Under the pieces are notes generated by a model. The model searched no databases. It was not told the DNA's origin and saw only the letters and a program-made list of their open reading frames with translations. A stretch of 64,000 bases of DNA from Pezicula radicicola (taxonomy: Eukaryota > Ascomycota > Leotiomycetes > Helotiales > Dermateaceae). The stretch lies in assembly GCA_003008705.1 (NCBI GenBank), contig PDUO01000023.1, positions 1 to 64,000 on the forward strand, read 5' to 3'. Each line of letters begins with the position of its first letter. The first letter of the stretch is position 1. Positions 46,343-58,679 of the stretch are shown here, one piece after another. The position numbers were made by a program, and so were the translations under genes.

Positions 46343-49300
46343 CTAAACGCCAATGCTCAGCCCCCCTTGAGCAGCAAAATGGAAAGGCTTGTAGTTAATC
46401 AGAAAATCGGCATAAGCATCGAAAAAAGCGTATAAGGGACCTAACGACAAAGAGACGTCAAGCCGACCTCCACCCATGCACACTTTTGGGGTAATAGCAA
46501 AGTAAGCCTCTCCTTTAATGCTAATAGAGCTATCATACGCCCAGCTAATACCTAATCTAGGTGGATTGGGGTATTGATCTGGGCGATTGTAAGACTGGTG
46601 ATAGCCACCAATGGTGAAAACCCAGTCTCCTTTGAGTGTCGGGTCATCGGAAGCAAACCAGCTGTACAGTGCAAACCCACCCGTGAGATGGCAGCTTGGA
46701 TTGAGCACATATGATGCCGGAGTAAGTTGACCTTCAATCTTTAATATCCCCGCGTTGAAATCGACGGTTGCGACTATGCCAAGTTGTACATGTAGGAACT
46801 TCATTTTGTTCTCGACTCCGGCAGGCATGTCAGCTGTGGCTACTCCAAACAGGCCAAGGGTGATTTGCGGGTCCCATTGAATAACTATAACAGCCTTAAC
46901 CTGTAACATCTCAAATGCTGTCACTGTGAGTCCTGCTGCCAGCCAAAAAGAGCCATCTCGTACAGAGAACCAGCCGGTACTCATAAGTGTGGACAAGGCA
47001 CTGTTAGGGTTCGTATCGGTGGGAGAAGCGAGGAATGGAAAGTCTACAACATTTGCTGCGTTAGGATATTGCAGGTCTGTGTTGTATCCAAAGCCACCGG
47101 TAATACCGTCAATTTCAGCAAACTCGAATGTTATTAGTGGGCCGTTGAGTATGAAGTAGACGAATGTAGATATGAACGATGGCTTATTTTTAGGCGTTGT
47201 TTTCCCGTAATATCCGGCCGCCTGGAAGAGGTACGGGACAAATGTAAGAGCAATCGCCCCTTGGTACGCTTCCGTCTTTTGATCTAGGGTGTCGGTCTTG
47301 ATGCGCTCAAACATGCCTGCGAGCAGGAGTGGAGGTCGATCAAAGGCAACCGCAATGCCATTGAGAGAGAATCCTGGCTCCGGAAGGGTATGAAGAGTTA
47401 TCCCTTTTGGAAACGAAATGTCCAGACTAAATCCTATCAGGCCCAAACCAATGGGCCCTAGAACAATGGAAGCATCCATCAGGATCGAAAGTGTTTGAGG
47501 CGGTCCACTAGCATACTTTAGTCCCATGTTTCTGATGGTGATTGGTCCTATAGTTTTTTCGTAAGGTGTCTTTGCAGATCCTGGATTTCTAGAATCTGTA
47601 GAGCCTTTAGCCAAGATCAACGACATCTCACCTAATTCTATAGAAGATGGCGGATCTGGCTTGAAGAAGACGTAATCAAGCACCACAGTTGACTCGCCTT
47701 TGGAATTTTTTAGCACAAGGATGAAATGTGCGCCAGCAGAAAGAACAACATCAGAATCTGTGTATGACTTCTTGGTCACTCTATACGGAAGTTTCTTTCT
47801 GTTTTCTTCCGTTTGTTGCGAATTGATAGCATTTACATCGCCATACGTCAGACCAAGATTAGCACCATCACCTGTCTGCGGCTGGACATACAGAAACAAC
47901 ATCTCATCAAATGGTTGCGTGATATTTCCAATGAGATCGATATCAATTTCTGGTAGTCCGCCAATTGAGACGGCAAAAGCCCTTTGCACCAGTGGCCTGT
48001 TTATTTGTCCGATTGGGGTAGCAGGTTGATACTGGAATGCCTGGAATGATATACCATCGAAATCCAAATACGCTGTGAAGAACAAACTTTTGTTGGAACA
48101 ATTAGGGACTGTTGCAGATTTAATGTCAACACCTACTGCATCTTTGACCTTGGGTGGCTTCACAGGAATATCGCTGACAAAGTCTGGTAATTCGGCCTCG
48201 CCAAAGATGTGCTGCACGATGGCGCCAACTGTCGTTTCCCCCGGGTCATCAGTGCCAATCAGTAGATAAGCATCGAAGGTCCATCCAGAGCTGTCGTAGT
48301 TAAAGTTCAGTGCCAGTTGTAGAGATCCGAGCATTAGGACTCCGTTTATGAGGAAGCTTGAAGCAGCTCCGCCAGGTGCGTAGCTGTACACAATACCAAG
48401 CGTTTGGATTTCAATGTTGTCCAGAATTGAAGCAACGGCACTTTGTGAGTCGTTGTCAAAGAACTGGTACAGCATAGAGCCATAAACCCCAGTCACCATC
48501 GCGAACACCTTCCAAGTCCCGTTGTCAAAAGAGATCTCGCCTTGGACTTGAGCTGGAGTCCCGTTGTTGGATCCTGGAGCTGGCATGATCACAGCTGTCA
48601 TTCCTAAAGAGGCGTGAATTGGGCCTTGGTTCCAGACGTATGCGGCGTCGAGGTAAAGCTGTCCTAGATAAAGGCGAGGTACAACTCCTCCACCAGCAGC
48701 AGGATCACACACCATGGTACCACCAAATGCTATTCCAGTCTGGCTGATCGATAAAGTTGCTTGAGTAACTTCATTTGGAATCTCCTTGGGTATGTTCTCA
48801 AACCCTCCAATCTTGCTTAAATCAAGAAAAGCTGGCCAAGGATCCTTTGTGGTATCGATGGTGACTGGTTGCATATACGAGTATGCTTCATACTCCGGCA
48901 GCATTGATCTCTCCTCAATTGCAGCCGCGCTTCCAGGTGAACACCAAAGTTGAGCTAAGAGATTACTTCCTGTACCTTGAGCCCATTGGTAAGTAGCCAG
49001 GAAAAGTGCTACTTCTCCGGATGCAAACTTCACTCCGGTCTCCAAGTCGATTGTGACGCTAGAGACTCCTGGGATAGCATTGGCGGTGGGAGTGGCCGCA
49101 ACTCCTTTTGAGATGGCATCATAGTTCAGCACAACAGTCATGCGTCGTAGCGCGGGAGATAAAAATGATGTATTTCCCGCTGGTTGCTTCATCCAGTCTG
49201 TAAAAGGAAACCTGTCGCCATCCAGATTCAAGATCGGCTTCAAGAAATCAAAGATCATCTGGAGGGCATCTTGACGGGTCTCCAGGATCAGTTCCAGCTT

Positions 49301-52239
49301 CACTTGATCCTGATAAAGCTCCAGGACAGTAGAAAACTGAATGTTGGAAATGCTACACATCATATAGAATGTCAAAGAACCATCATAATTTATCGTAGCA
49401 CCTGGAGTACCATCGTCCATAACATTGGGTGCCCATTTCGAGCTCCTCCTAGCTATCATGCTGGCGCTCACAATAGATAGTCCCTTTAAAGCTCCCAAAT
49501 AACTATTCAACTGTGTTCTAGCGCCGTCATCAAGATCGAATTGTAACCTGACTGTGATCTTGTAGCTATTCAGAGGCTCAAACCAGACAGAATTTCGACG
49601 ACCTTTCGTTTGGTCCTTATGTATCGTGAGTTTGATATCTCTCAAGAACTGTATTACTTGAGAATCCATCAAATATTGAATGCGAGTGAAAGTCACTAGC
49701 TGAAGGAGTGTGATTGTACCAGACTCGGTCCATGGACTCGTATCCAATCCAAAGACTAGGATATTGCTCCTCGGTAGGAGACCACCAGGCAATGGACTTG
49801 TTGTAGCGAAAGCGTCTTGTACTGCGTTTGTACTAAAGTACAAAACCGTCGACGTTGGATCTGAAGTCGAAGGTAGATGCTGTCCAGTAGATGCCACTAT
49901 GCTTGACTGGCTGCTTGTTAGAAGCATGGCGAGAGAAAATCCGCTGATTGAAGGCCCATCCCCAATCATAGCCGAGAACGAGCCCTGTGCATCTACAACC
50001 TGTTCAACATAATTTCCAAACTCGTCTGAGTCAAGAAGCTTCATAGTGTTATTGGCAACTGGTGCATTTGGTCCTGGAAGACAGATGTTTCCACAATGCA
50101 AAGCACCAATAAATGTATCCAGTGCCGTTCCCGAAGTTAGCCTACTATACGCGCTTATTTTGATGGAGACTGGATCGATTCTACTGGCATAAAAACAATA
50201 TTCGTTGTTGTTGTCCAATAGAAGGAGCTTTCTTGCAGGGAGATTGCGGAGAAGGGTCAGGGGATCCCAAAATGCTGTGCTTCCGGCTACTGTTCGGTCA
50301 GAACCATCAATTTCATCCTCGTTTGGATCAGTTCCTTCAGTGTCATTGTACGTTCCGGTGATAACTGCAGCTCGTTGCATATATAGATACGTACCATCAT
50401 CTCCTTCACTGGTGGCAATAATGGAGGCTGATGGCGGTTTTGATGCTGTGAACAAGTTTGTTGTGAAAAAGTTAAAGGGACCACCTGCACTGTTTGCATT
50501 CGTAGTAGTAACAGCGATGGGAACCACTGACATGTTTGTAAAGCGATTGTATTGTCTAGGCTCTGGCATGTTGTAAAATTTATGGGAAACAACACCGTCC
50601 GTGTCATCATTGTCTCGGCATTGAATGATAATGCAATCAATACTGTTATTCTGAGTCAAGTTTTGCATCCCCGGGTATACATAACTAGAACCAAAGGCAG
50701 GATGTGAAATGCGCCCTGGATGGCAGAGATCACCCCAAAGTTGAGAGAGTTGATCCGCTACCCATTGCTTCATCTCGTAGTCTGAACGAGTTCCGCCCTG
50801 GACCCAGTTGTACAGAGCCAGCTGGTTCTGAACAGGCTGATTGGGAGGTAAAATCTTCTGATTGAGTAAATCGTATAGCTTCGCCATATAATTCCAATAC
50901 GGTGAGTAAGGACTCTGCTTACTTTCCTGGAAGGACTTGATACTAATTCTGTAAGCCTTCGTATACACAAATCCATTGGTGTTACGAGGGCTATGAGCTA
51001 CGGCAAGAAAATGCGGATATTTAGTAGCGAGGACCCTGGGCTGAAAATTTTGGTAGAGCTTCCAGAGCCGGGTCCAGAGAAAGAGATATAACATAATCTC
51101 ACATGCTGAAAATTAATCAGTCTCCTGAAGTGACACACAAGTGATTGGCGTGACAATGAATTTGCACCAAATGGAGATTGGAGTAACTCACAGGGATGGA
51201 CATGACGAGAACTTGGATTAGAGATTACTATGTTGTATGGTTTCGCAAAGAAAACCATATTGAGAGGTGTGGACGAACGTGAACCATGGTGACTAAGTTT
51301 CATCGACCTGAATGCTGGTTTTCGATTATTTCCTTGGAGCCAGTTTAAGATCTTGTCTTCGGTGAGTTGATCTGCATCACCTGCAAGGTAATGAGATATT
51401 CGGTATGATTGAGGCCACAGAGTAATACATGCGATTGAAACTCGATTCGTTATCGTAGGGTCCTCGAGGATAACGCCAAGGTTGTTGGGGCCTAGTACTT
51501 GTTGCTGAACCGCTATACAGTACATTTGGGGAGGTAGGGGAACTGTTGTTGGCAGCCCATAGGGGTCCGGCGGGTTGTTCTTCACTAAATCATCTAGGCT
51601 TTGGACTGCTCCAATATTGTTGCATTTTCTGTGACCAAAAAATTCGACACCAAGAACGTTGCTTATATTTCCCTTACTGGGATCTGGATCGGCTGAAGAA
51701 ACTAAACAGAAGTAAACCCAAGTGTAAGCTGTTGTGTATTTTGATCCTTTCCAGCTGGTGTTGATGCGGCCATATCCGTTTTTCACGTCTAAATAGCCAA
51801 CAGGAGCTCCATTGAGTCGCGTTCCGGAGTTCCAGTTGGGACAGTACAGAAAGGTCGCTGGTACTGTGTTTCCTCCCATTTTATCGTAGAAGAGGTACGG
51901 GATTGCCATTCCATATTTGAGAGCATCTTCAGCTATGGTTCGAAAAACTCCGCCATAGTGATCCTCGTCCCAATGCGTGATGACTATGCTGTTGAACTTG
52001 CACGAGCCTTGGGGGCCCCAATCGTAACGTATATTCAGCCAATTAATCGTTTTACGAATCGGATTCACGTCCACGATCTTGGTGTTCGGATTGAGGCTGG
52101 TCATGGTGGATCCTCCATCTATGAGCACGCAGCGAATGCCGAATTTCTTCCCATTTTGGTCCGTCCAAACTAGCACATGAATGGAACAGTCACCATTACC
52201 AAAATTGATATGATGGGAGTCAATCCCCCAGTACGCCAT
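46343..52239 (-). CDS. Giant MBL-fold / DUF6603-like fusion protein (ends at in-frame TAG)
   Basis: Exon 1 is 51192-52239; an 86-bp intron (GTGAGT...TTTTCAG) separates it from exon 2 at 46343-51105. The product to the TAG is 1936 residues. Residues 1-350 are a metallo-beta-lactamase-fold domain: DGG at 41-43, THWDEDHYGG (H89, D91, D93, H94), LAGDAD at 285-290 and LSHHGS at 315-320, the ComEC-like HxDxDH form. It lacks the ComEC membrane domain. The rest is a very long, beta-rich region with no membrane spans. Its last ~500 residues carry the DUF6603 pattern I recall: GGFGYNTDLQYP, LTPASYVLNPSCHLTGGFAL, WVFTIGGYHQSYNRPDQYP, PPRLGISW, IKGEAYFAITPKVCMGGG. Only one intron in 5.9 kb. The ATG precedes the conserved MBL start INFGNGDCSIHVLVW. 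Enzymatic substrate unknown. Confidence 0.82.
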
Positions 52240-53613
52240 GTTTCTACAGCAGTGTTAGTAGATGTGGTATACCGGGCGAGGCCCTTATTCGTTATTACAT
52301 TTGTTTATCAAATAAAATACCTCACGGGGAGTTCAGTTCTGGTGATTGTATTGATGGAGAGATTTGAGAACAACCATCTAGTAAGTCAAAATTGTAAAAT
52401 TCTTTTTGAATCTCGTCTTGCTCAAGGACATTCTCTTGAGAGAGTGAAGTGAACGGGGTTGAACAGTAAAGAATACGATATGGAGGGCAACCAAATTGAT
52501 TACCTCGTCAATTCTGAAAGCCTGATGTTCCACAGTGACAAAACGGTTCAAAAAGCCACTGCATTCCCGATGCAAACCGATCCCATTACGGTGGTGGTGC
52601 TGCTGCTGAAAAGCAAGGCGTCGCAATTAAGGGCTTTGATAAAAACACCCTGGAATGTGGGAGAACAAGGGGACGGGTGCGACGGACCACAGAACATTGA
52701 ACTTGCTATCGCGTGGTCCATTACAGGGCAAGAACTACCCCCACATTTCACATCTGGGTGGCGGTAAACCTGAGCGAATGCCGAAGTTTTACAAGATCCC
52801 GAGTAGCTAACCTTGATTCTCTTGTTAGCAAAGTATGAAGTCTTTCGAATTAAAATTACCACAATGACTAACTAAAATTTATTCTAATTTGGCGAATGGC
52901 CTTTAATCAGCAAGCCTGATGTAATTTCTTGATGGTCAATTCATCTCCTCATTTTAGACAAATTCATCGCTTAAATTACTTCTAGCTAATTTAAGCGAGA
53001 CATCTGGGAGGGAACAACCCAACTAGCTAATGCATGTTGACAAGAAGGCCCCATCAAGCCACACAACAGTTGTTACCATTCTCCGAATTCACCAGGTAAG
53101 ACAGAGTAGCATCATAGCCGAAGAGAGATAGCTACGCCCGTTGCAAGGGCTCAGTTGCAGGAGTGGATTCTTAGACGGAATGAAAATAAGGCGAATACGT
53201 TCAAGTCAACTGGCTGCTCTAAGAAGGCAGACTCAAATCCTAGATGAATGCATTCCACAAATTTGGGTCTCTTGATCTTCAACCTGCCTTGTCTTCGAGG
53301 TAGTAATGGAATGAGAGCGCTACCGCCGGAGATATCTCGTAGAGATACAGATGTAGGGCGGGATGAGGGGCTAGGAATGAGTCTGGACTTCCTCCAACTG
53401 CAAAATTTACACATCCTAGAATTATATTGTAAATCCCAACACGAGCTTCTTTTAATCAATAATTTTGCTTCTAAAGTAGAATAATAAAATTCCGACTCCA
53501 TGACCTAACAAGTTACTGGTTATAGTGAGGATATTAAGCAGACTTATAATCAAAACTTCCAGCGCAGCTAAAAGAAAATTTGGTCTCCTCGATTGAAAGA
53601 ATTCTAAAAGAAA
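52240..53613. other. Intergenic region in the large-gene locus
   Basis: Promoter side of the MBL-DUF6603 gene and terminator side of the 1385-residue gene. Frames of 70-116 codons on both strands have no recognised product. A minus-strand frame at 53151-53501 is the longest but lacks any family sign. Confidence 0.45.
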
Positions 53614-56600
53614 TCACGCTGGATCTGTCGTGGGAGAATCTGGTCGCACAATTGGTGCTTTTAGTTGCAAGTAACCCTCGATAGCTGTATACGGACCCTT
53701 CTCAAACTTTGGCCGATTGTCCACTTTTCCAAGTCCTAAAGCCATGTACTTTTGCTTGTCTCCATCTGTACTATCAACAAAGGGCTGAAGCCAAGCCCAA
53801 TCTGCAATTGGCAAATTCGGAATACACACTGTACTGTCTTTGACTGTTTGATCCTCTGAAGGCGGGTCTAGTTTGTAGGCTTGCGTAAGCGTGTGCTTTG
53901 GGTCCCAATATTGTTGAACATCTGAAGTAACCATGACAGGGCCCATGTGGAAGACAGCTGTCATTTTCTTCATGGCATTCTCCCAAGTCCAAGAGGGAAG
54001 CTGCAGATTCTGGATAGGCAAGATACTACTGTACGTTGTTATAGGCACGAAAGGATCAATGATGGTCCCGAAGACAGTGAGGTTCTCGTTCCAGGTTTTG
54101 GTGAACGCCTTTGCATTTATCAAAGAGTCGGTAGATTTCTCGTAGTTGGCTGGGTTGAGCCAAGTACATTTGAACTTCGGGTAGTTGCCTGTGCTAATTG
54201 GCTGCATTGGCCCGGTAGCAGGGTCAGTGGCAAAATAGGTATATAACTTGTCAAGATCAAGCTCGTTTCCAGGCACGAGTGGTTGGTTTTGGTAAGTATT
54301 AAAGTATCCAAGGAGCCCATCTGAAGCTCGGTTTTGATCACCAAGCTTGACGAAGAATTCGTAGACTGGATCATCAAGTAAATTCAGTGGGACCTGAGCC
54401 CCTAAATTACTCGCTGGCTGCTGTGTATCAACATTCTTGGTTGTAGCTTCACTTACGGCTGCGGTTTGATTGCGACCATCAAGTGTGGATTGATTTCTTT
54501 TGGGTACGGATGACAATTCAAGTGAATATCCGGCATTAACAAGTGCCAAAGGTCTACCGACAAGAGAGTTGAGAAAGCTGGCGTAGGCACTTGGTACGGA
54601 TGAAGAAAATTGAAGTGAATTGTTGACCATCTTTAGGAACGCAAGTAAGTAGGTCTGGTCACTGTTTGCAAGCTTTTCTAGCAATTTATCCAACTGCCCA
54701 GTGTTGGGAGGATCAGCAGGAGGATCAAATGGCAGCCATTTTGCACTTGTCGAAACGACCTTTGGAGCCGTAGGAGACGCAATTCGCACCTCACGGTAAA
54801 AGGTGCCATCTGGTAGGAAGACTTGCAATCCGTAGTCCACATAATTCAACACGAGCCAACCCCAAATTGGGTTTTCCCATTCCGTCACTGGTCGCCAGTA
54901 AGAGTATTCAGAGCCGGTGGTCGGTTTGTCAAACCGGGTATCGTGGATAACAAAAGCCGAGTTTAGACGTGCTGGTTGATTGATTTGAGGAGGGATCTGG
55001 ACAAATTCACAATAGCCTGGCTTGGCTGCTGCTCGGACAAGATTTGGCTGTTTATTGTAAAGCTGAGGCGCATAATAATCGCTGATACACGGGTAAACCG
55101 GATGATCACTCTCGTGTCCATATCGAGGATCAATTGCATGGATTGCTTGACCAAATTTATCGATAACATTCAATTTGGTGAAGCTAAATTGTCCATGGGT
55201 GACCGGTTTGAAAGGACTGTAAGTGTCTTGAGAATTGTTTCCCGCTGTCGGGTCAATAAAGCGAACAAGTGAGCCGTAAGGCGTTACGTCTGAGTTCTTG
55301 CCAATAAGACTTAGATTTTCTAGCGTAAAAGGTCCAATAACAGCGTCCGGAAGTGGCTGAATTCCATGCAACGGATACTTTCCATCGGCTGGATATCTAG
55401 TATTTGGTTTGATATGTGTTCCCTGAACGAGAGTAAGGAGATGATCACGAAAACCGTCCAAAGGAGCTGACAAGAAAGGCAACTGATAGGTATCATTCAA
55501 AATCTTCTCTCTCTGAGCTGGGTCTGGTAGGATTGCATGTAAAGCATCTTGGTTGACTTTGTTGAATAGCTGTTGGATTTGTGCTTGTAGCGAGAAGTTG
55601 GGTTGTGGGAGAAGCATGATTCTTCCAGACACAGTACGAGTATCGTTGATCAAGGGATCAAGGAGATTGATACCACTGTTGATGCCTAGTCTCCAACGAG
55701 AGTCTGAGATGTCGGTACGCTTTCCATTTAGTGCCCAGTCTGCATAAGGTATATGGAAATACTCTGCTTCCCATTCTACAAACAGAGGAAACCAAGCCTG
55801 TGTATTTCCCCACTGATCGCGTAAAGGATCACTATCGGCTCCATGTAGGCCATGATCATGATAAAGTGGAAAATAGGGTCCCGGAGGAGGTACAGGCCCA
55901 CTGCCAGGTCCCGCAAGTGTTAGGAACTCTTGTGCTAGAGCCAGAGCAGTACCCTGAAGATCCAAGGGTAGCTTGTCGGTATGGAATAGTGACATGTCCG
56001 TGTTTATCAAAGAGGTGAGTGGAATCAATTGTGTATCTAGACGAACTTTCAAGCTGTTGAGGTAATCATCGGGCCATCCGGCTTCAATACCTCCTATTAA
56101 TAGCGTAGGATCCCGGGGTTCCCAATATTCTGGGAGCACACCGGCCTTAGGAAGCTGAGTGAACATAGAACTGTTTGTCGAATAATAGTTGACGGTTTCT
56201 TGCTGAGCTGTAGCAAGTGCTTGAAGGTCAGTTATTTGCTTGCTCAAGTCATCAAGGGGTGGTTTGCCCTTGGTGATTGAGCTCGCATACTGCCACCAGT
56301 AGGAGAACATATTCCACTGTAGCTGAAGAGTGACACGAAGAGTACTATCGAGCATCCTTTGCGCTTGGTTAAGAATCTCTAGATTATCAGCCTGAGACTT
56401 ATCGGGATCAACAGCTGGTTTGCCGGCTTCACTTTGAAAATACCAATGCTGTCCTCCTGAACTTCGTGCAAAATTCCAGTTTTGGACCTCGTCATTGGCC
56501 GCCCTCTGAGCTTCTACACCATCATCTTGTGCTCTCAGTAAAGGTCCAAGAAGCTTGAGATCCTTTTCCAGATCTGTCAGCTGATGGGCATCAATGAACG

Positions 56601-57771
56601 TGAGAAGAGAATCGATGGGAGTAGTGCCAATTGCAATCTGCATATCCTCATTCAACACCTTTGACTTATCATTCGCCGGGACGTTCAATGGAAGCTTCTC
56701 ACTATTCCAAGATACTTGGTACATGGCTCCATGACACAAGACATTCGCAGTCTTATCAGATTTTAACCACGTCACGATGTCATCAGGCTGTGGCATGGTC
56801 CCATTCAGAATCATGTTCAGGCTTTTCATGCGGGCATCTCTTGTCCCTGAAGTCATGTTACCGAATGGACCGTCGTTTTCAGCTGAATGCCAGCCAATAA
56901 CATAGTAACTCGCATCAGCAGCTGTTAAGGTCCCGGGCTCACCATTGATGGTGCAATCGAAGGTATCGAGCATTGAAAAGACATTACTACAGTGTGGCTG
57001 ATAGTCAGGGAATAGGTGATTAGAGCTACTCAGGACGGTAAGATCAACGCACTCTTGTGTAGGATCCTCTGACCAATTTTGCGCTAGCTGTCGGTAGCCA
57101 ATAAATATCTCAGCCTGGTCAGCAATGCTGATATTTCCCGGGTCTCCCGTCTTGCTCTGGGACGTGATATATGGAGAAACATCGACTTGGAGATCGGCGT
57201 TATCTAATGAAACATCGTCGATCTTGCGCATCCTGTCACTCTCAATGACCCATGCTTCAACAGAGTTGATCTGGACACCATCAGATGCGTTTGGAACAGT
57301 AGTTGCTGCATTTGGGTCCAAAGTGCGGATGATCAACCATCGATTTGGGAGAGGGCGAAAGCTAGGTGCACTATAATCTCCCGCTGGAAGATCACCGGCA
57401 GCTCCAAAGCCTTTTGCTTGTCGCTGCGAATCGTGGTCCTTTACTGAGGGTGTTGCTGCCACACCACTTCTATAAAATCTTGGAAGGGTCCAATGTACAT
57501 ATACTCCGATTCTGTTTGTTCGAGTCTTTCCATCTGGTTGCTGGCCCAAATCCGTGATCCGTGAGTTAAATTTATGACAGCTGGAATTATGAAGATCTGC
57601 GTGGTCCAAAATGTCATTTTGAATTAAGCTGTCATCGAGTTGGAGAAAGGTGTAGTTTGGCTGAGTGATAGGGGCAATCTTTGCATCCGTCGGCCCTCCA
57701 TCACAAACTGGCGTGTTGAACACAAATGCATCCAACTTCATGGGTATAACGAGATTTTTCGGTTGTGCCAT
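53614..57771 (-). CDS. Giant 1385-residue protein, bacterial-like, function unknown
   Basis: One uninterrupted exon of 1385 residues from ATG 57771. The N-terminus MAQPKNLVIPMKLDAFVFNT is followed by APITQPNYTFLQLDD (33-47), a short His/Asn stretch, GVYVHWTLPRFYRSG (89-103), FRPLPNRWLIIRT (138-150) and EAWVIESDRM (172-181). I associate the pattern GVYxHWxLP, PNRWLxxR and WVxESD with uncharacterised bacterial proteins. There is no signal peptide or membrane span. The middle third contains a helical segment (residues ~480-560) and the end is rich in Pro, Asp and Tyr. No catalytic motif stands out. The length and strand-rich composition suggest a structural or surface-binding protein. A 4.2-kb intronless gene is unusual next to the intron-bearing neighbours. 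Confidence 0.8.
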   Translation of the reverse strand: MAQPKNLVIPMKLDAFVFNTPVCDGGPTDAKIAPITQPNYTFLQLDDSLIQNDILDHADLHNSSCHKFNSRITDLGQQPDGKTRTNRIGVYVHWTLPRFYRSGVAATPSVKDHDSQRQAKGFGAAGDLPAGDYSAPSFRPLPNRWLIIRTLDPNAATTVPNASDGVQINSVEAWVIESDRMRKIDDVSLDNADLQVDVSPYITSQSKTGDPGNISIADQAEIFIGYRQLAQNWSEDPTQECVDLTVLSSSNHLFPDYQPHCSNVFSMLDTFDCTINGEPGTLTAADASYYVIGWHSAENDGPFGNMTSGTRDARMKSLNMILNGTMPQPDDIVTWLKSDKTANVLCHGAMYQVSWNSEKLPLNVPANDKSKVLNEDMQIAIGTTPIDSLLTFIDAHQLTDLEKDLKLLGPLLRAQDDGVEAQRAANDEVQNWNFARSSGGQHWYFQSEAGKPAVDPDKSQADNLEILNQAQRMLDSTLRVTLQLQWNMFSYWWQYASSITKGKPPLDDLSKQITDLQALATAQQETVNYYSTNSSMFTQLPKAGVLPEYWEPRDPTLLIGGIEAGWPDDYLNSLKVRLDTQLIPLTSLINTDMSLFHTDKLPLDLQGTALALAQEFLTLAGPGSGPVPPPGPYFPLYHDHGLHGADSDPLRDQWGNTQAWFPLFVEWEAEYFHIPYADWALNGKRTDISDSRWRLGINSGINLLDPLINDTRTVSGRIMLLPQPNFSLQAQIQQLFNKVNQDALHAILPDPAQREKILNDTYQLPFLSAPLDGFRDHLLTLVQGTHIKPNTRYPADGKYPLHGIQPLPDAVIGPFTLENLSLIGKNSDVTPYGSLVRFIDPTAGNNSQDTYSPFKPVTHGQFSFTKLNVIDKFGQAIHAIDPRYGHESDHPVYPCISDYYAPQLYNKQPNLVRAAAKPGYCEFVQIPPQINQPARLNSAFVIHDTRFDKPTTGSEYSYWRPVTEWENPIWGWLVLNYVDYGLQVFLPDGTFYREVRIASPTAPKVVSTSAKWLPFDPPADPPNTGQLDKLLEKLANSDQTYLLAFLKMVNNSLQFSSSVPSAYASFLNSLVGRPLALVNAGYSLELSSVPKRNQSTLDGRNQTAAVSEATTKNVDTQQPASNLGAQVPLNLLDDPVYEFFVKLGDQNRASDGLLGYFNTYQNQPLVPGNELDLDKLYTYFATDPATGPMQPISTGNYPKFKCTWLNPANYEKSTDSLINAKAFTKTWNENLTVFGTIIDPFVPITTYSSILPIQNLQLPSWTWENAMKKMTAVFHMGPVMVTSDVQQYWDPKHTLTQAYKLDPPSEDQTVKDSTVCIPNLPIADWAWLQPFVDSTDGDKQKYMALGLGKVDNRPKFEKGPYTAIEGYLQLKAPIVRPDSPTTDPA

Positions 57772-58679
57772 TTTGAGATGGCAATAAGTTGAACGGCGTC
57801 CAGCGAAGGCAACCTGGTAAAATGCTGCTGGTAAACTGGCGGCTTCGATGCTGGTGAAGAAGCCCCCTCTACCTACAATCTTTGAAATGGGATGATGAAT
57901 GGAACTGAACTTGAAGGTGGGGTAAGATACTCAAAGGAGGCAAGGGGAGGTAGAAAATAGAATGCCCCTTCGGTTGATCGCTTATTGTCTCAAACTATGG
58001 AATCCAAGACACACGAGGCTTTCACAACTTCCGGGATCTGTGGATCTGCTATTATGTGAAACATAGACAGCTGTATCTTTTCAAGGAATGAAGCCAGAGG
58101 AACGGACCGCAACTTAGAACACGTATGCGGGGCTTAATAAAAACCACCAAAAATGTTTCAAGATATTTATCCTCGGAACGTAGGTAGCCTTGATAAAATA
58201 TGTTTTGATATATTAGGCTGAACTGGGCGGAAGTGCCAAGCTTGATGCTGATTACCTCTAATCACTGAAAAACAATCCTTGCGTTTAAGGATATTCCCCT
58301 GCATCACCAAACTGAATTTCTTAATTGTGATGTACTTGGTGAAAGCCATTCTGCACAGAACTAGCTCTCACCCCTTCTTGCAGTGCTATCGGCTTCTATA
58401 TTCCCTGAGGCCTACAAGACTCTTTGGAGAAGAGGGTTCTTCATGCCAATCAAACATAGATTCATCAAACACCTGTTTTTAAGAACACTCTAAATAAAAG
58501 ACGTCTTTTTCTATCCATTAACGACTACCTATACTGGCAAGGAGTTGTTCCAACTTCTCGCACATTAACACAAAAGCGAAAGAGATTGTAGTTCCTGGCC
58601 CAAGAATCAACCCGAAACATTTGCTCATCTACTCCACAATCAAATCTCTCAATGGCCGTTTGACTCGTTTGACTTGAGC
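57772..58679. other. Spacer between the 1385-residue gene and the lectin gene
   Basis: Upstream region of the 1385-residue gene and 3' side of the lectin gene. Short frames only; no repeat or RNA gene recognised. Confidence 0.5.

Noticed and set aside
53151..53501. Minus-strand frame of 116 codons between the large genes
   Set aside because: No recognisable domain, an overlapping plus-strand frame of similar quality, and no convincing splice to a neighbour.
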